In this document: in pieces, positions 1 to 12,118 of the stretch
Position numbering within the stretch: position 1 is the first letter of the stretch
Layout: each line of letters begins with the position of its first letter
Assembly (NCBI GenBank): GCA_009746045.1
Contig: RPFO01001940.1
Location: 1 to 57,500, forward strand
Reading direction: 5' to 3'
Source: Mesostigma viride
Taxonomy: Eukaryota; Streptophyta; Mesostigmatophyceae; Mesostigmatales; Mesostigmataceae
DNA: 57,500 nt
Position numbers and translations under genes: made by a program
The notes under the pieces: generated by a model
The model's database searches: none
Seen by the model: only the letters and a program-made list of their open reading frames with translations
What the model was told of the DNA's origin: nothing

Positions 1-2388
<2,388 letters not shown>

Positions 2389-2393
2389 TTCTT

Positions 2394-2960
2394 GCGCCAA
2401 CGGCCGTTGCAATTTGGAAATTAGGGTGTTATTTTTTTTTTGCCCAACGGCCGTCGGAACCTTGAAATTAGGGTGTGATTTTCATGCGCCAACGGCCGTT
2501 GGAACCTGTAAATTAGGGTGTGATTTTCATGCGCCAACGGCCGTTGGAACCTGTAAATTAGGGTGTGATTTTCATGCGCCAACGGCCGTTGGAACCTGGA
2601 AATTAGGGTGTGATTTTTCTGTCGCCAACGGCCGTTGGAACCTGGAAATTAGGGTGTCATTTTTCTTGCGCCAACGGCCGTTGGAACCTGGAAATTAGGG
2701 TGTGATTTTTCTCGCGCCAACGGCCGTTGGAACCTGGAAATTAGGGTGTCATTTTTCTCGCGCCAACGGCCGTTGGAACCTGGAAATTAGGGTGTGATTT
2801 TTCTTTCGCCAACGGCCGTTGGAACCTGGAAATTAGGGTGTGATTTTCATGCGCCAACGGCCGTTGGAACCTGTAAATTAGGGTGTGATTTTCATGCGCC
2901 AACGGCCGTTGGAACCTGGAAATTAGGGTGTTATTTTTCCGGCGACGGCCGTTGGAACAT
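2394..2960. repeat. 45-46-bp minisatellite, first array
   Basis: About 13 tandem units of 45-46 bp. Each centres on the perfect 14-bp palindrome CCAACGGCCGTTGG, followed by a conserved arm (AACCTGGAAATTAGGGTGTG) and a T-rich stretch. The first units are divergent and the last one is degenerate. The array ends about 45 bp before a good splice acceptor (AG at 3004-3005), so it probably sits inside an intron of the downstream gene. It translates as a 15-residue repeat in one frame, which is incidental. Confidence 0.95.
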
Positions 2961-3005
2961 AGTACTGACCTTCCGGCTATCTGTATGTTTTTTGCATGTG
3001 ATCAG

Positions 3006-6000
3006 GGGCGTCCGTCAAGGCAGAGAACGGAGGAAGAGCGGAGGAGGTGGGCTTACAAGATTGAACATGGGGTGGCGGAAAGGCATCTCACAACATTTTT
3101 TGAGGACTGGCGCCAACGAGCTCCGGGCACCGACTTATGGTCGGGGATTGTGAAGACCTTTGAGAGGAAGGGGCTGCTGACGACACGTGCTGGAAATGCG
3201 AAGCCCAGCATTTTGGACTCCTGGGAGCCAGCGCCATCCTCTCATGTGCACGACAAGAACCTAACTGACAGCATACAGGCGGCGTTTCATCTGCGGCAGA
3301 AGTTTCGTCTAGTGCCAGACGATGTCGACATCGTGGGGGGGTCCGCGATTGCGACTCAAGTACGGGTCTTTACGGACAACTTGTGCCAACTCCCGGAACT
3401 AATGAGGCATCGGACGGTGACGGTGCGGAATTGTAAGGGGCTCGCGCCGTGGTTCGTGGGGGCCGGCACAAGTCTGACGAAGGCAAAATGTGCCGTGCTG
3501 ATCTTCCGGTTTGCGTGGCAGGTGCTGGCAGACCAGGAGCCCGATTCTTACAATGCCTGGCTGGAAGAGAATCCAGGGTTTTCTGACAAAATTAAAAAAC
3601 TGACGGGGGAGGACAGTGACCGTGCCGTGCAGAGGTTCGGATACTTTCGTTCGCCAACGGCCGAGGAAGGGAGGGCCATTCTCCGGACGCACTCCAAGAA
3701 GGATATGGCGGCCGCGTGCTCGCAGGATTATATCACCATGGACTTGAATACGTCCGAGTGGTCAGATGCATCTGACCGTGAGGCAGTACTTGAGCTCACG
3801 AACACCGCGTTGGGCTACATGCTCGCGTACGACAAGCCTTTCGTGTTTGCGCAGTTTGCCGTGCTGGACGGCAACCACTACACGCAGATGTTGAAGTCCG
3901 TGATTTTTGAGGGCTCAGACGAGCAAGTGAGGACTGCGATAGCTGGCGAGATTGCCGGTAAACAAAAGGGCAAGTACGTGGAGACAACCGAGGAGGCGTT
4001 TGATTTGTGGAGGGGGTTGGTGAGGGACGCGGACAAGTTCATGTACACCAATCTGGACGTGCTCAAGGGCTGGGAGGTGGAGGGGGAAGCACTGATCCCG
4101 CCCATGAAGGACATGCGGACGCAAAAGGTAAATATAACGGATCGGGTGTGGGAACGTTGTAGGCACTAGATGTGATTTTTGTTCGCCAACGGCCGTTGGA
4201 ACCTGGAAATTAGTGTGTGATTTTTCTTTCGCCAACGGCCGTTGGAAACTGGAAATTTTGTTGATATTTTTCTTGCGCCAACGGCCGTTGGAACCTGGAA
4301 ATTCGGTCGACATTTTTCTTGCGCCAACGGCCGTTGGAACCTGGAAATTAGGGTGTGATTTTTCTTGCGCCAACGGCCGTTGGAACCTGGATATTAGGGT
4401 GTGATTTTTCTTGCGCCAACGGCCGTTGGAACCTGGAAATTAGTGTGTGATTTTTCTTGCGCCAACGGCCGTTGGAACCTGGAAATTAGGGTGTCATTTT
4501 TCTCGCGCCAACGGCCGTTGGAACCTGGAAATTAGTGTGTGATTTTTCTTTCGCCAACGGCCGTTGGAACCTGGAAATTTGGTTGATACTTTTCTTGCGC
4601 CAACGGCCGTTGGAACCTGGAAATTAGGGTGTGATTTTTCTTGCGCCAACGGCCGTTGGAAACTGGAAATTAGGGTGTGATTTTTGTTCGGGAACGGCCG
4701 ATCTTCCAAAGTGTAAGGACAAAATGTCAGGTCGTGTGTTGTATGACCGTTTTTTGTCTCAAACACTGATTCACATTTCATGCATGCAGGGGAGAGAGGC
4801 GCATCGGAGGGTTGCCCTGATCGGAGGGGGGCTGAATGCAGAAGACGAGGCCGTTTCCAAAAAGTCGAGGGGGACGGCGCTGCTGGAAGTGCACAACTAT
4901 TTCAAGACGCACATGGAGGAATCCTGGGATAAGCCGGAGGTGCCCCTTCAGGACCAGAAAGAAATATGGAATTTGATTCATGGGGTTTCAAGCAGCACTG
5001 AGAAGGCAAGGAAGGACGGGGAGGGGGAGGAGGGTGGTGAGGAGCGGGTTGGAGGGCGATTGAACGAGGGTGGGTTGTCCGAATCGGAGAAAACCCAAGT
5101 CTACGACTTCATCTCGGCTGTGAAGGATGAAACGGTCGCTCCGAACGACGACAGTAGATGTGGAATGCCGATTGAGGACAAGCTGGCCAAGGAGCTTGCA
5201 GAGTTTCTGGACATCGTGGCAGCGGACAAGCTGGACGGGGAGGGAAGGGTGATGAGGAAGGGGGGGGGATCAAACAGGAAGGGTGGAGGAGTCTAGCCCG
5301 CTTTCGATTCTGGCCGTCTATCATGGCAACCGTGAAGGCCAAACACGTTCCTCCTCAGTGCTTGTATGACCTGACATACATGGCCAAGATCTTCTGCGAG
5401 GTGATGGTCCAGCTTTTCATGATCTACAACCGCGATTTGGGGAAATACCCCGAACCACGCGACCTCGGCTGGTTGCCGATGCAGCCTTCGGAATCCGACA
5501 GCGCCCTTCAGAGGGTGGCCGATACGGTCGCTGTAGCTGCCAAGAGACTAAGGGCGGTTATCAGGCCAACGGGGAGGGACGATTCCACCTTCCCACTTGC
5601 ACTGCTGGAGAGGACGGATTTTGGGACGACCCACAAGGAGGAAACGAAATGGTGGGTCCTGATTGCGCCCGAACCCCCAACCGAACAGGCTGTGGTGCCC
5701 CAACCCGTACAGCCTGTGGCGGGGGCTGTGGTGGTGACGGGGGCTGTGCCGGAGGAAGGCCAAGCCGAACATGCCGAGGCAGAGGACGTCCAGTCGGGTC
5801 GCCAAAAAAAGGTGGGGGAGAAGCGGGAACCCCCGCGGAAGTTTGGGTCGGAGGAGCTGGCATCCGAAATCGAGCAGCAGGGCCCGTGGATTTCTAAGAA
5901 AATTTACGGGTCTGACGGGGAAACGACCTGTGAGTTCATGATGAAGACTTTCGCGTGGGAGAAAAGCGATGGGCCGACACGGTTGGCTCAAGTGGTACTT

Positions 6001-8018
6001 AATGCAATGGAGGGGTTCGAATTTGTTGTGAAGAGGAAGGGGGGGGTGAACCAGCCGGATATCAAGAATGGGATATGGCTGCTGAATTTGGAACACCACG
6101 CGAAGCTGTGGAATGATGAGGAATTGTTGAAGGGTCGAACGGGTGCGTGGGTGGAGAAAAGGGACTGGAAGGCGGCGAAGGATTGTGGAGATTTCAATGG
6201 TGTGAAGGACGCCTGGTCGTCGTACCTAGGCGATTTCACGGGATTCTTCAACCCACCCGTGATCTTCATTGGGTCAAAGGAGCAGGTGGATGGGTTTAAG
6301 GTCCTTCTGAAGGTACTTGGGAAGCGGCCTGAGGGGGAGGATATTTCCAATCCCAACGGCCGTTCGGGCAAGGAAATTGCGGGTGCAGCCCAGAAGCGTC
6401 CGCTGGAGACGGCAGGCGCTGGCACCAAAAAGAAACGCCGGAAGCGCGCCGCCTCGGAGACCCCCTCGGCCGAAGACGTCTCAATGGGGGATGATGAGGA
6501 TGTCGGGTCACATGGGGGTGATGATGGGGAGGAGGTTGGTGATGATGGTGCCGGCGATGATGAGGGGGGCGGGAATGAGGGTGGTGATAAGGGGGGCGGG
6601 TCGAAGGACGGAGAGGGGGGGGTTCGAAGGGCGGAGAGGGGGGCGGGTCGAAGGGCGGAGAGGGGGGGGGTCGAAGGACGGAGAGGGGGGCGGGTCAAAG
6701 GGCGGAGAGGGGGGCGGGTCGAAGGGCGGAGAGGGGGGGGGTCGAAGGACGGAGAGGGGGGCGGGTCGAAGGGCGGAGAGGGGGGGGGTCGAAGGGCGGA
6801 GAGGGGGGGGGTCGAAGGACGGAGAGGGGGGCGGGTCGAAGGGCGGAGAGGGGGGCGGGTCAAAGGGCGGAGAGGGGGGCGGAGAGAAGGGCGGAGAGGG
6901 GGGCGGGTCGACCGGCGCATCGGGGGAAGGGGGAAGGAGGGGGGGGAGGGGAGGGAGGCTCGAAGGGGAATTCGGGGGCGTCTGGGGGGGGATGTTGGGG
7001 CGTGCCGTCGACTACTGCAAAAAGCTCCTTTCGCCTGGCGGGCACGTTCGATCAAGAGCAACGGCTAGTCATCTGTCAAAGGGTAAGTTAATCTGAGTGA
7101 ATATGGTCGGTTAAATTATGATGTTTGCATATTCCCAAGTTTGATTTGCGATTGTAATGATAACTAATTGCGCCGCTCGTCATTGCTTGTCCCACCCACA
7201 GGTGACGAGTCTGAAGAGGAGCCGCCAAAGGATGACGCGCATGGCGGCCCACCCAAAGGGTTTGAGGAAGATTCGGAAGAATCGGAAGAATCGGAACCTG
7301 AGGAGGAAGCGCCACAAAGACGTGTCACAGTTACCGCAACCCAGCCCAAGCCACTAGACAAGAAAGTGCCACCACCAAGTTGGCAGACGTGGATGGAGAA
7401 TCTGGAAGGTGGGGGGGGGGGAAACGGGTCGTGCCCCGCTCGCCTGTTGGATGTCCGGTTTCGGTATTGTGCAAGCACGGCGGTGAATTTTGCCAGTATC
7501 GGAAGAACCAATCCCAGCGCCTTGATACGTTGTGGAAGCCCACGTGGGCTGCTGATTCGGTGGCTAAACTCAATGCAGACCCAATGAAGCTGGCACACAT
7601 GCCTGATTTCCACGTCGACACGTTCCTGGTGCATGGAGTCGTTCGAAAGGTGGATAAAACGGGCGTGTGGTACGTTAAATTTTGGGCAGAAGGGTGTGAC
7701 GAAAAGGGAATCTGGATTAATGGGGAGCAGGGGACGATGCCCGCGGCAATTTTCAAGGTACAACAAGACGAGATGCGGAACTGTTTCAAGCCACCTGAGG
7801 GAACGTATTTGGAGTGGTGGATGGACAAGGGGTACCTGGCGACCAGATCTTCCCCAGCGACCAGATCTTCCCCACGACTCCAAGAGAAGGGGGGAGACCA
7901 AGCCGCAGGGCAGGGCAAACGAAAACCTCAAGGGAAGGCTGGCGCAGATGTGCGGGAGGGGGGTGTAAAGAAGCCCAGCGGACGGGGTGTAAAGAAACGC
8001 CTGTTAGTAGGTAGTTAG
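3006..8018 (+). CDS. Unrecognised three-exon gene (partial at 5' end)
   Basis: I do not recognise the family. Exon A is 3006-4127 (374 codons, opening GRPSRQRTEEERRRW). Exon B is 4790-7082 and exon C 7202-8018. The donors are GTAAAT (4128) and GTAAGT (7083); the acceptors are GCAG (4789) and ACAG (7201). Phases agree (0, then 1). No start codon is visible in exon A, and a good acceptor lies at 3005, so upstream exons are probably missing. Exon A and the first part of exon B look globular. The middle is an acidic, Gly/Ser/Lys-Glu low-complexity stretch with a basic KKKRRKR motif, suggesting nuclear location. Exon C opens with an acidic Glu/Ser stretch and ends in a basic tail. The frame breaks near 5261-5269, inside 6590-6960, and at the 11-G run 7411-7421. 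All three breaks are in G runs, so indel errors or decay are both possible. TGTAA at 8046-8050 suits a poly(A) signal. Confidence 0.6.
4180..4706. repeat. 45-46-bp minisatellite, second array (intronic)
   Basis: About 12 more units of the same palindrome-centred minisatellite as at 2394-2960. They fill most of the intron 4128-4789 of the unrecognised gene. The first unit starts about 50 bp after the donor and the last degenerate unit ends about 80 bp before the acceptor. Unit boundaries and the T-rich linker match the first array, so both arrays have one origin. Confidence 0.95.
6586..6960 (+). repeat. G-rich coding minisatellite in exon B
   Basis: Tandem GGCGGGTCGAAGGGCGGAGAGG-like units of about 20-22 bp, with variable G-run lengths. 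In one frame they read as GGGSKGGEGGGSKDGEG-type repeats, and in another as RRAERGG-type repeats. Because the G runs vary, the reading frame shifts inside the block. The frame entering from the left is frame 1, but the frame that splices correctly into exon C is frame 2. Confidence 0.85.
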
Positions 8019-8686
8019 ATAGCTTGATCTGAACTCGTGTACATTTGTAAAGATCGATCTGTACATCTGTCTCCAGAGCATTCACTTGAATATTCAAAGT
8101 TCAAGTGGGAATTACTGGTTGGGTTGTGCACAGGCTTGTGCACAATTTTGGCAATAATTATAATTCGTTCTATAAATAGAACTAGCGGGGTCGTGGAGAG
8201 GGTTGTGCAATTGTAAATAATCTACAACTTGTCTCACTTGCTTACCCTCCGAGTGCATGACACTATGACAAAAACAGCCAATTTTACCCCGACTTGAATA
8301 AATTTTAATAAATGTTAATAAATTTTAATAAATTTAAGCAATCTAGTAATGAAAAGTGCACGCGGAAAGCGCACCAGTGACCAAATTGCATGAAATGGTA
8401 ATGATTTCATGTGGAAACGCATTCACAATGAGCATCAATTGTCATGTATTTGTTGAAATGGCGTCTCCTCAAGTAATAAAATTTGGCATGGGTATTGTAG
8501 ATTGATTGTGGGCCCCCCCTATTTGAAATGAAATGGGCCATTCCCCATACAAGCAAGCTTTCGGAGTACTAATGATCTAAATACACATTCTTAGGCACAG
8601 GCGCCTGGGCCTAGCCGGGCACCTGGCCCACACAGATCAGGTAGACACATCAGATATCGACTCGAACACGCGGACAAGATAACGGC
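8019..8686. other. Intergenic, no gene seen
   Basis: AT-rich sequence with short TTAATAAA-type repeats near 8295-8335. I see no gene or clear repeat family beyond the TGTAA motif at 8046, just after the stop of the preceding gene. Confidence 0.6.
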
Positions 8687-8828
8687 AGACGTCCGTCCTA
8701 TCGTCAGCAAAAGTTGGTGCGAGAGGTCCCCGGTTCGATTCCGGCCTGGATTCATTTGCAGATCGCGTTTTCCGCGGACCGGCACTGAACGCAAATGGTT
8801 TTCACCTTTGCGGCGTGCCAAATCAGAA
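8687..8828 (+). mobile_element. tRNA-Pro-like SINE copy 1
   Basis: The segment 8714-8744 (GGTGCGAGAGGTCCC followed by GGTTCGATTCC) matches the 3' half of eukaryotic tRNA-Pro, including the variable loop and the B box. The 5' half is degenerate, so this is not a functional tRNA. The flanking 100 bp, which is not tRNA, is repeated at 10668-10815. The two copies share the whole head-body structure, as expected of a tRNA-derived SINE. Confidence 0.6.
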
Positions 8829-8899
8829 GATAACGGCAGGCTCGAGCTACCATGGTCCGGATTCTCCTGATTTCTGGCCTGCGCTGGTTGTCTCCTTGA
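8829..8899 (+). repeat. 71-bp inverted repeat, left arm
   Basis: Reads inversely to 9638-9708 with only 2 mismatches in 71 bp. The left arm directly abuts the SINE-like copy ending at 8828. The 738 bp between the arms hold a LINE ORF1 fragment. Confidence 0.85.
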
Positions 8900-9061
8900 C
8901 ATCAGATAGACTACCTGGCACCAAGCCCTCCCAGCCTGGGCGTTATGTCCTCACCTGGCGTGCCCCAGGCTGCGCGTGGTAGGGCCGCCACCCGTGGACT
9001 TTACGTGATAGACTCGGCATGGACACGTGCTAGCCCCTAGACGTGACGGGCTCACACCCGG

Positions 9062-9135
9062 GCAGCCTCCTGGTTTGTCTGTAATGTGGAGGCAGATGGT
9101 TCGCAAGGATAGATGGCAAGTAGTGATGAATTACC
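9062..9135 (+). repeat. Dispersed repeat, inverse copy at 11050-11115
   Basis: A segment containing GTCTGTAATGTGGAGGCAGA and the following 45 bp recurs in reverse complement at about 11050-11115, with roughly 90% identity. It lies immediately before a LINE ORF1 fragment and may be part of the same element. Confidence 0.7.
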
Positions 9136-9138
9136 CGC

Positions 9139-9480
9139 ATGGGCCTGGTAGGTGAGGTAGAACTGCGAGGGTGCCACCGCCTTCCCCACTCACGGGACAA
9201 GGCGGCTCCCCTACCAGTCCTGCTCACCTTCCCCTCCCCTGAGGATAAGCAGCGGTTGGACCTCTCTCGTCGCAAGAGGTTGCACGACCTCACCTGGACG
9301 CTGGACGACGACCTGACCCCCGTGGTTAGCAGCAGCAGCGACGCGACCTGTGGCCGGCCGGAATACCTCCGCCATAAGCAGGACCCCCAGAAGCCCAAGG
9401 TGTACTGGATCGAGGGGCGGGGACCTGATGATCAACCACAAGATGTGGACGCCCCCAGCGGGCTAGAAAAGCTTGCAATA
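9139..9480 (+). pseudogene. LINE ORF1 C-terminal fragment
   Basis: The translation (GEVELRGCHRLPHSRDKAAP ... LLTFPSPEDK ... TWTLDDDLTP ... VYWIEGRG) follows residues of the ORF1 protein at 37868-39178 in order: a HRLPRARGKAGPP-type motif, LLTF, the arginine-rich helix, LDDDLT and VYWKGA. These features are typical of the nucleic-acid-binding C-terminal half of LINE ORF1 proteins. The region after LDDDLT is degenerate. No N-terminal half is present, so it is a truncated, dead copy. Confidence 0.7.
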
Positions 9481-9637
9481 GCCCCAGCTTGTATCCATTG
9501 GTAGTCACTGCCGCTATGGCAGCCATGCTTAGAATGTTTGCCTAGCTGTGCCAACATACCTAGTAACGTGCACCGCTAACGCACAACCAGCCATAGCCTT
9601 AGCCTAGTCCTAGTACAGCCATGCTACGTCCTGGCTA

Positions 9638-9708
9638 TCAAAGAGACAACCAGCGCAGGCCAGAAATCGGGAGAATCCGGACCATGGTAGCTCGAGCCTG
9701 CCGTTATC
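9638..9708 (-). repeat. 71-bp inverted repeat, right arm
   Basis: Partner of 8829-8899, inverted. It is followed by TTTTCCGCG, a motif also present in the body of the SINE-like copies, so the arms are probably pieces of the same repeat family in opposite orientation and not terminal repeats of one transposon. Confidence 0.8.
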
Positions 9709-10221
9709 TTTTCCGCGTTTTCGAGTCGTTCAGGATGATGAAGATGAATGGTGATGGAAATGTGTATCCTTGTGCATTGAAATTATGGCTGGCTTACGTG
9801 TGGAGCGACTAGATGACCTAGACGGTGGGGCCGGAAACAGCATGCTTGATCAGGGCGTGTGTTTCTAGCCTAACTGGCCGGGAGTGTCTAATGGTGAGCA
9901 CCATTGCTGCGATCGCTCTCCCACCATTTACGAGGAAATACCCGCAAATGGAAAACCACTGAAAAGGTCTAGCTAGTCAGTCATCCCGTTAGCCATGCCA
10001 TGATTCCAAACGTCCAAGAACTGCACACGGTGCAAAGGCAAAAAGCCGGAGGACAGCACTTTCAAATGTGCGGCGGGAACCAAAAGCCCGCGGATGTCAG
10101 AAAACATCGTGTTGCGGCAGCGACGCGACGATGTGGACAACGAATCCAGTGCCAAGCTCGGAACGGCCGCAAAGGAGATCTGGCTATGATCAGATTACTT
10201 GCCCACGCTCCTTGTTATGCC
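9709..10221. other. Intergenic, no gene seen
   Basis: About 500 bp without a convincing coding frame or recognisable repeat. Short open frames here lack family features. Confidence 0.5.
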
Positions 10222-10305
10222 ATTAATTAATTAATTAATTAATTAATTAATTAATTAATTAATTAATTAATTAATTAATTAATTAATTAATTAATTAATT
10301 AATTA
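10222..10305. repeat. (TTAA)n microsatellite, LINE tail
   Basis: 84 bp of perfect TTAA tetranucleotide. It directly precedes a minus-strand retroelement 3' end (10306 onward), so it is the tail of that element. Confidence 0.95.
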
Positions 10306-10545
10306 GGAACATCACTCCGTTGGGAGTCAATGTAGCACATGCATATCCCTGAGAAGGGGCATATGGCTTTGAATACATCCTAGGCTACTTCATGCAAGGG
10401 TGGGAATGTAAGCTACCCTTGCTCTAGGTGCACCAGGGCACCGGCACCACCATGCTGTCTCAGGTTCAACCCGCCTTAGGGGGGGGATCCTGGCACGGGG
10501 GAGGAAGATCATCATGGCTATACAAGGACAGACACGTGACAGTAC
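10306..10545 (-). mobile_element. Retroelement 3' UTR and tail hairpin (ORF1-only family)
   Basis: Reads, on the minus strand, as the 3' untranslated region also seen at 21100-21340 (minus) and 39310-39590 (plus): the AAGATCATCATGGCTATACA motif, the CACCAGGGCACC motif, the GGTGGGAATGTAAGCTACC motif, then the hairpin CTCCCAACGGAG, then (TTAA)n. No ORF is attached, so this is a strongly 5'-truncated copy. Confidence 0.75.
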
Positions 10546-10667
10546 TCCTACACACAGATCTCGAGTGATTTATCTAGTACCAAATCCGAAAGGCTTGCAT
10601 CACTCCCCGGACAGGAGAACTTTTGCGGATGACTGTAGGTGTAAGTTGGCGATGCCATGGTATCCGG

Positions 10668-10815
10668 AGACGTCCGTCCTATAGTCAGCAAAATTGGTGC
10701 GAGAGGTCCCCAGTTCGATTCCGGTCGGATTCATTTGCAGATCGCGTTTTCCGCGTTTTCCGCGGCCTGGCACTGAACGCAAAGGTTTTCACCTTTGCGG
10801 AGTGTCTGATCAGAA
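10668..10815 (+). mobile_element. tRNA-Pro-like SINE copy 2
   Basis: Second copy of the repeat at 8687-8828. The tRNA-Pro-like part is 10694-10724 (GGTGCGAGAGGTCCC plus AGTTCGATTCC). A TTTTCCGCG duplication makes the body slightly longer. It is followed, after about 45 bp, by a short (TTAA)n run at 10861-10879, which could be its tail or that of a neighbour. Confidence 0.6.
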
Positions 10816-11480
10816 TACAAGGGCTAGGGCATGGCTGCTCGGCAGAGAGCATCTCTCTGCATTAATTAATTAATTAATAGACACGTGACTGCGTCACGTG
10901 AGCATAAGTCCTCAGTGGGAGGGGAACATGGGATGGAATGGATGGTATAAGCTATCTAGGTCCTAGTTACAGGGGTGTGGGCACCGCGGCCCGAATCGCT
11001 ATGAATGCCATACTTGGTCACACGCGGAGCCCCCACAGGCTTGGGGGTGGTCTCCTTCATCACTACTTGCCATCTATCCTTGCGCACCATCTGCCTCCAT
11101 ATTACAGACAAATCTCTGCATAGCCGGCATTAACCCCTCAACCGTCTTTGACTCGTGACTAAAATGAGTCACGAGTTGCACAGTATGCCACAGGTGCCCC
11201 CATTCAGCCTAATTATTTTTTCTAGACCATACTAGGAACCAAGCATAACCATATTAGATCAGAATATTAGGGCCCACCTGGGGGTATAGTGGGTGGTACC
11301 AGTGCTAGCCCCCCCTGCTCTATAAATAGCCCCCCCCTCAGGGGGGTACGGTGAGTGTGCGAGGTGACACCCTTATAATGGATGATAGACCCCTTTCCTC
11401 AATGAGTTGACCCTGGGGTTGGTTTTGTAGATAGATTTTTTAGTTAGGATGGGATACAAACACTAAAAATTGTAACTCCC

Positions 11481-12000
11481 CCAGGGACCCATCAGCTGGT
11501 GCTAAAAATAACTGGTGACTATTTTGAGTCGCGAGTTTTGGGGGGGCTAAAATAGGCATCCTAGTGCAGTTTTGAACATGGAAACGATAGGTAAGCATGG
11601 AGTATGGGCAAACATGCATGCTAACACTTATTCCAACCTGTGTGCCACCAATACCTGCCATAACCACTGCAGGTCCCTGCCGGATATGATTGGAGACGAC
11701 TACGCGCGGGCCGCGAGTACGGGGTTCACAACCTTATCATGCATGATGGAGCACGTATACCTTGGATTTCACCCTAGTATTTCAGGGGGGACTGCAACTG
11801 TACCCAAGCACTACATCCAAACACTTACATGTCTTGTTTCACTCAGGGACCCACAAGATAATGCTAAAAATAGCTGGTGACTATTTTGAGTCACCAGTTT
11901 GGGGGGGGCTAGAATAAACATCCTACTGCAGTTTTGAACATGGAAATGATAGGCAAGCGTGAAACATGCATGATTATGTTTATTCCAGCCTATGTGGCAC
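11481..12000. repeat. Two diverged ~364-bp direct repeats inside the piggyBac element
   Basis: The block starting near 11481 (GGGACCCAT...GCTAAAAATA, then GGTGACTATTTTGAGTC, CAGTTTTGAACATGGAAA) recurs from about 11845 in the same order. The sequence between the second copy and the transposase contains a further partial match near 12127. A perfect 10-bp inverted repeat, ACTCGTGACT/AGTCACGAGT, lies near 11149-11174. The function is unknown; subterminal transposase sites are one possibility. Confidence 0.7.
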
Positions 12001-12118
12001 AAATATATGCCACAATAAGCGTAAATGCTTGCAGACCCGCTGATACTGTGGTACTTATTTTTACATGCATGATGGACCTTGCACACAAAGTCAAAACATC
12101 CCAGCACTCCTAGATAAA

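Noticed and set aside
2394-4706. CRISPR-like array
   Set aside because: Units are contiguous minisatellite repeats without unique spacers, in a eukaryotic intron.
5988-7061. 357-residue Pro/Arg/Ser-rich frame on the minus strand
   Set aside because: Shadow of the G-rich repeat and exon B of the plus-strand gene; composition follows the repeat only.
8714-8752. Functional tRNA-Pro gene
   Set aside because: Only the 3' half fits; the anticodon arm, D arm and acceptor pairing are missing.
11572-11880. 102-residue plus-strand frame in the piggyBac element
   Set aside because: Falls in the ~364-bp direct repeats and is not conserved in the second repeat unit.
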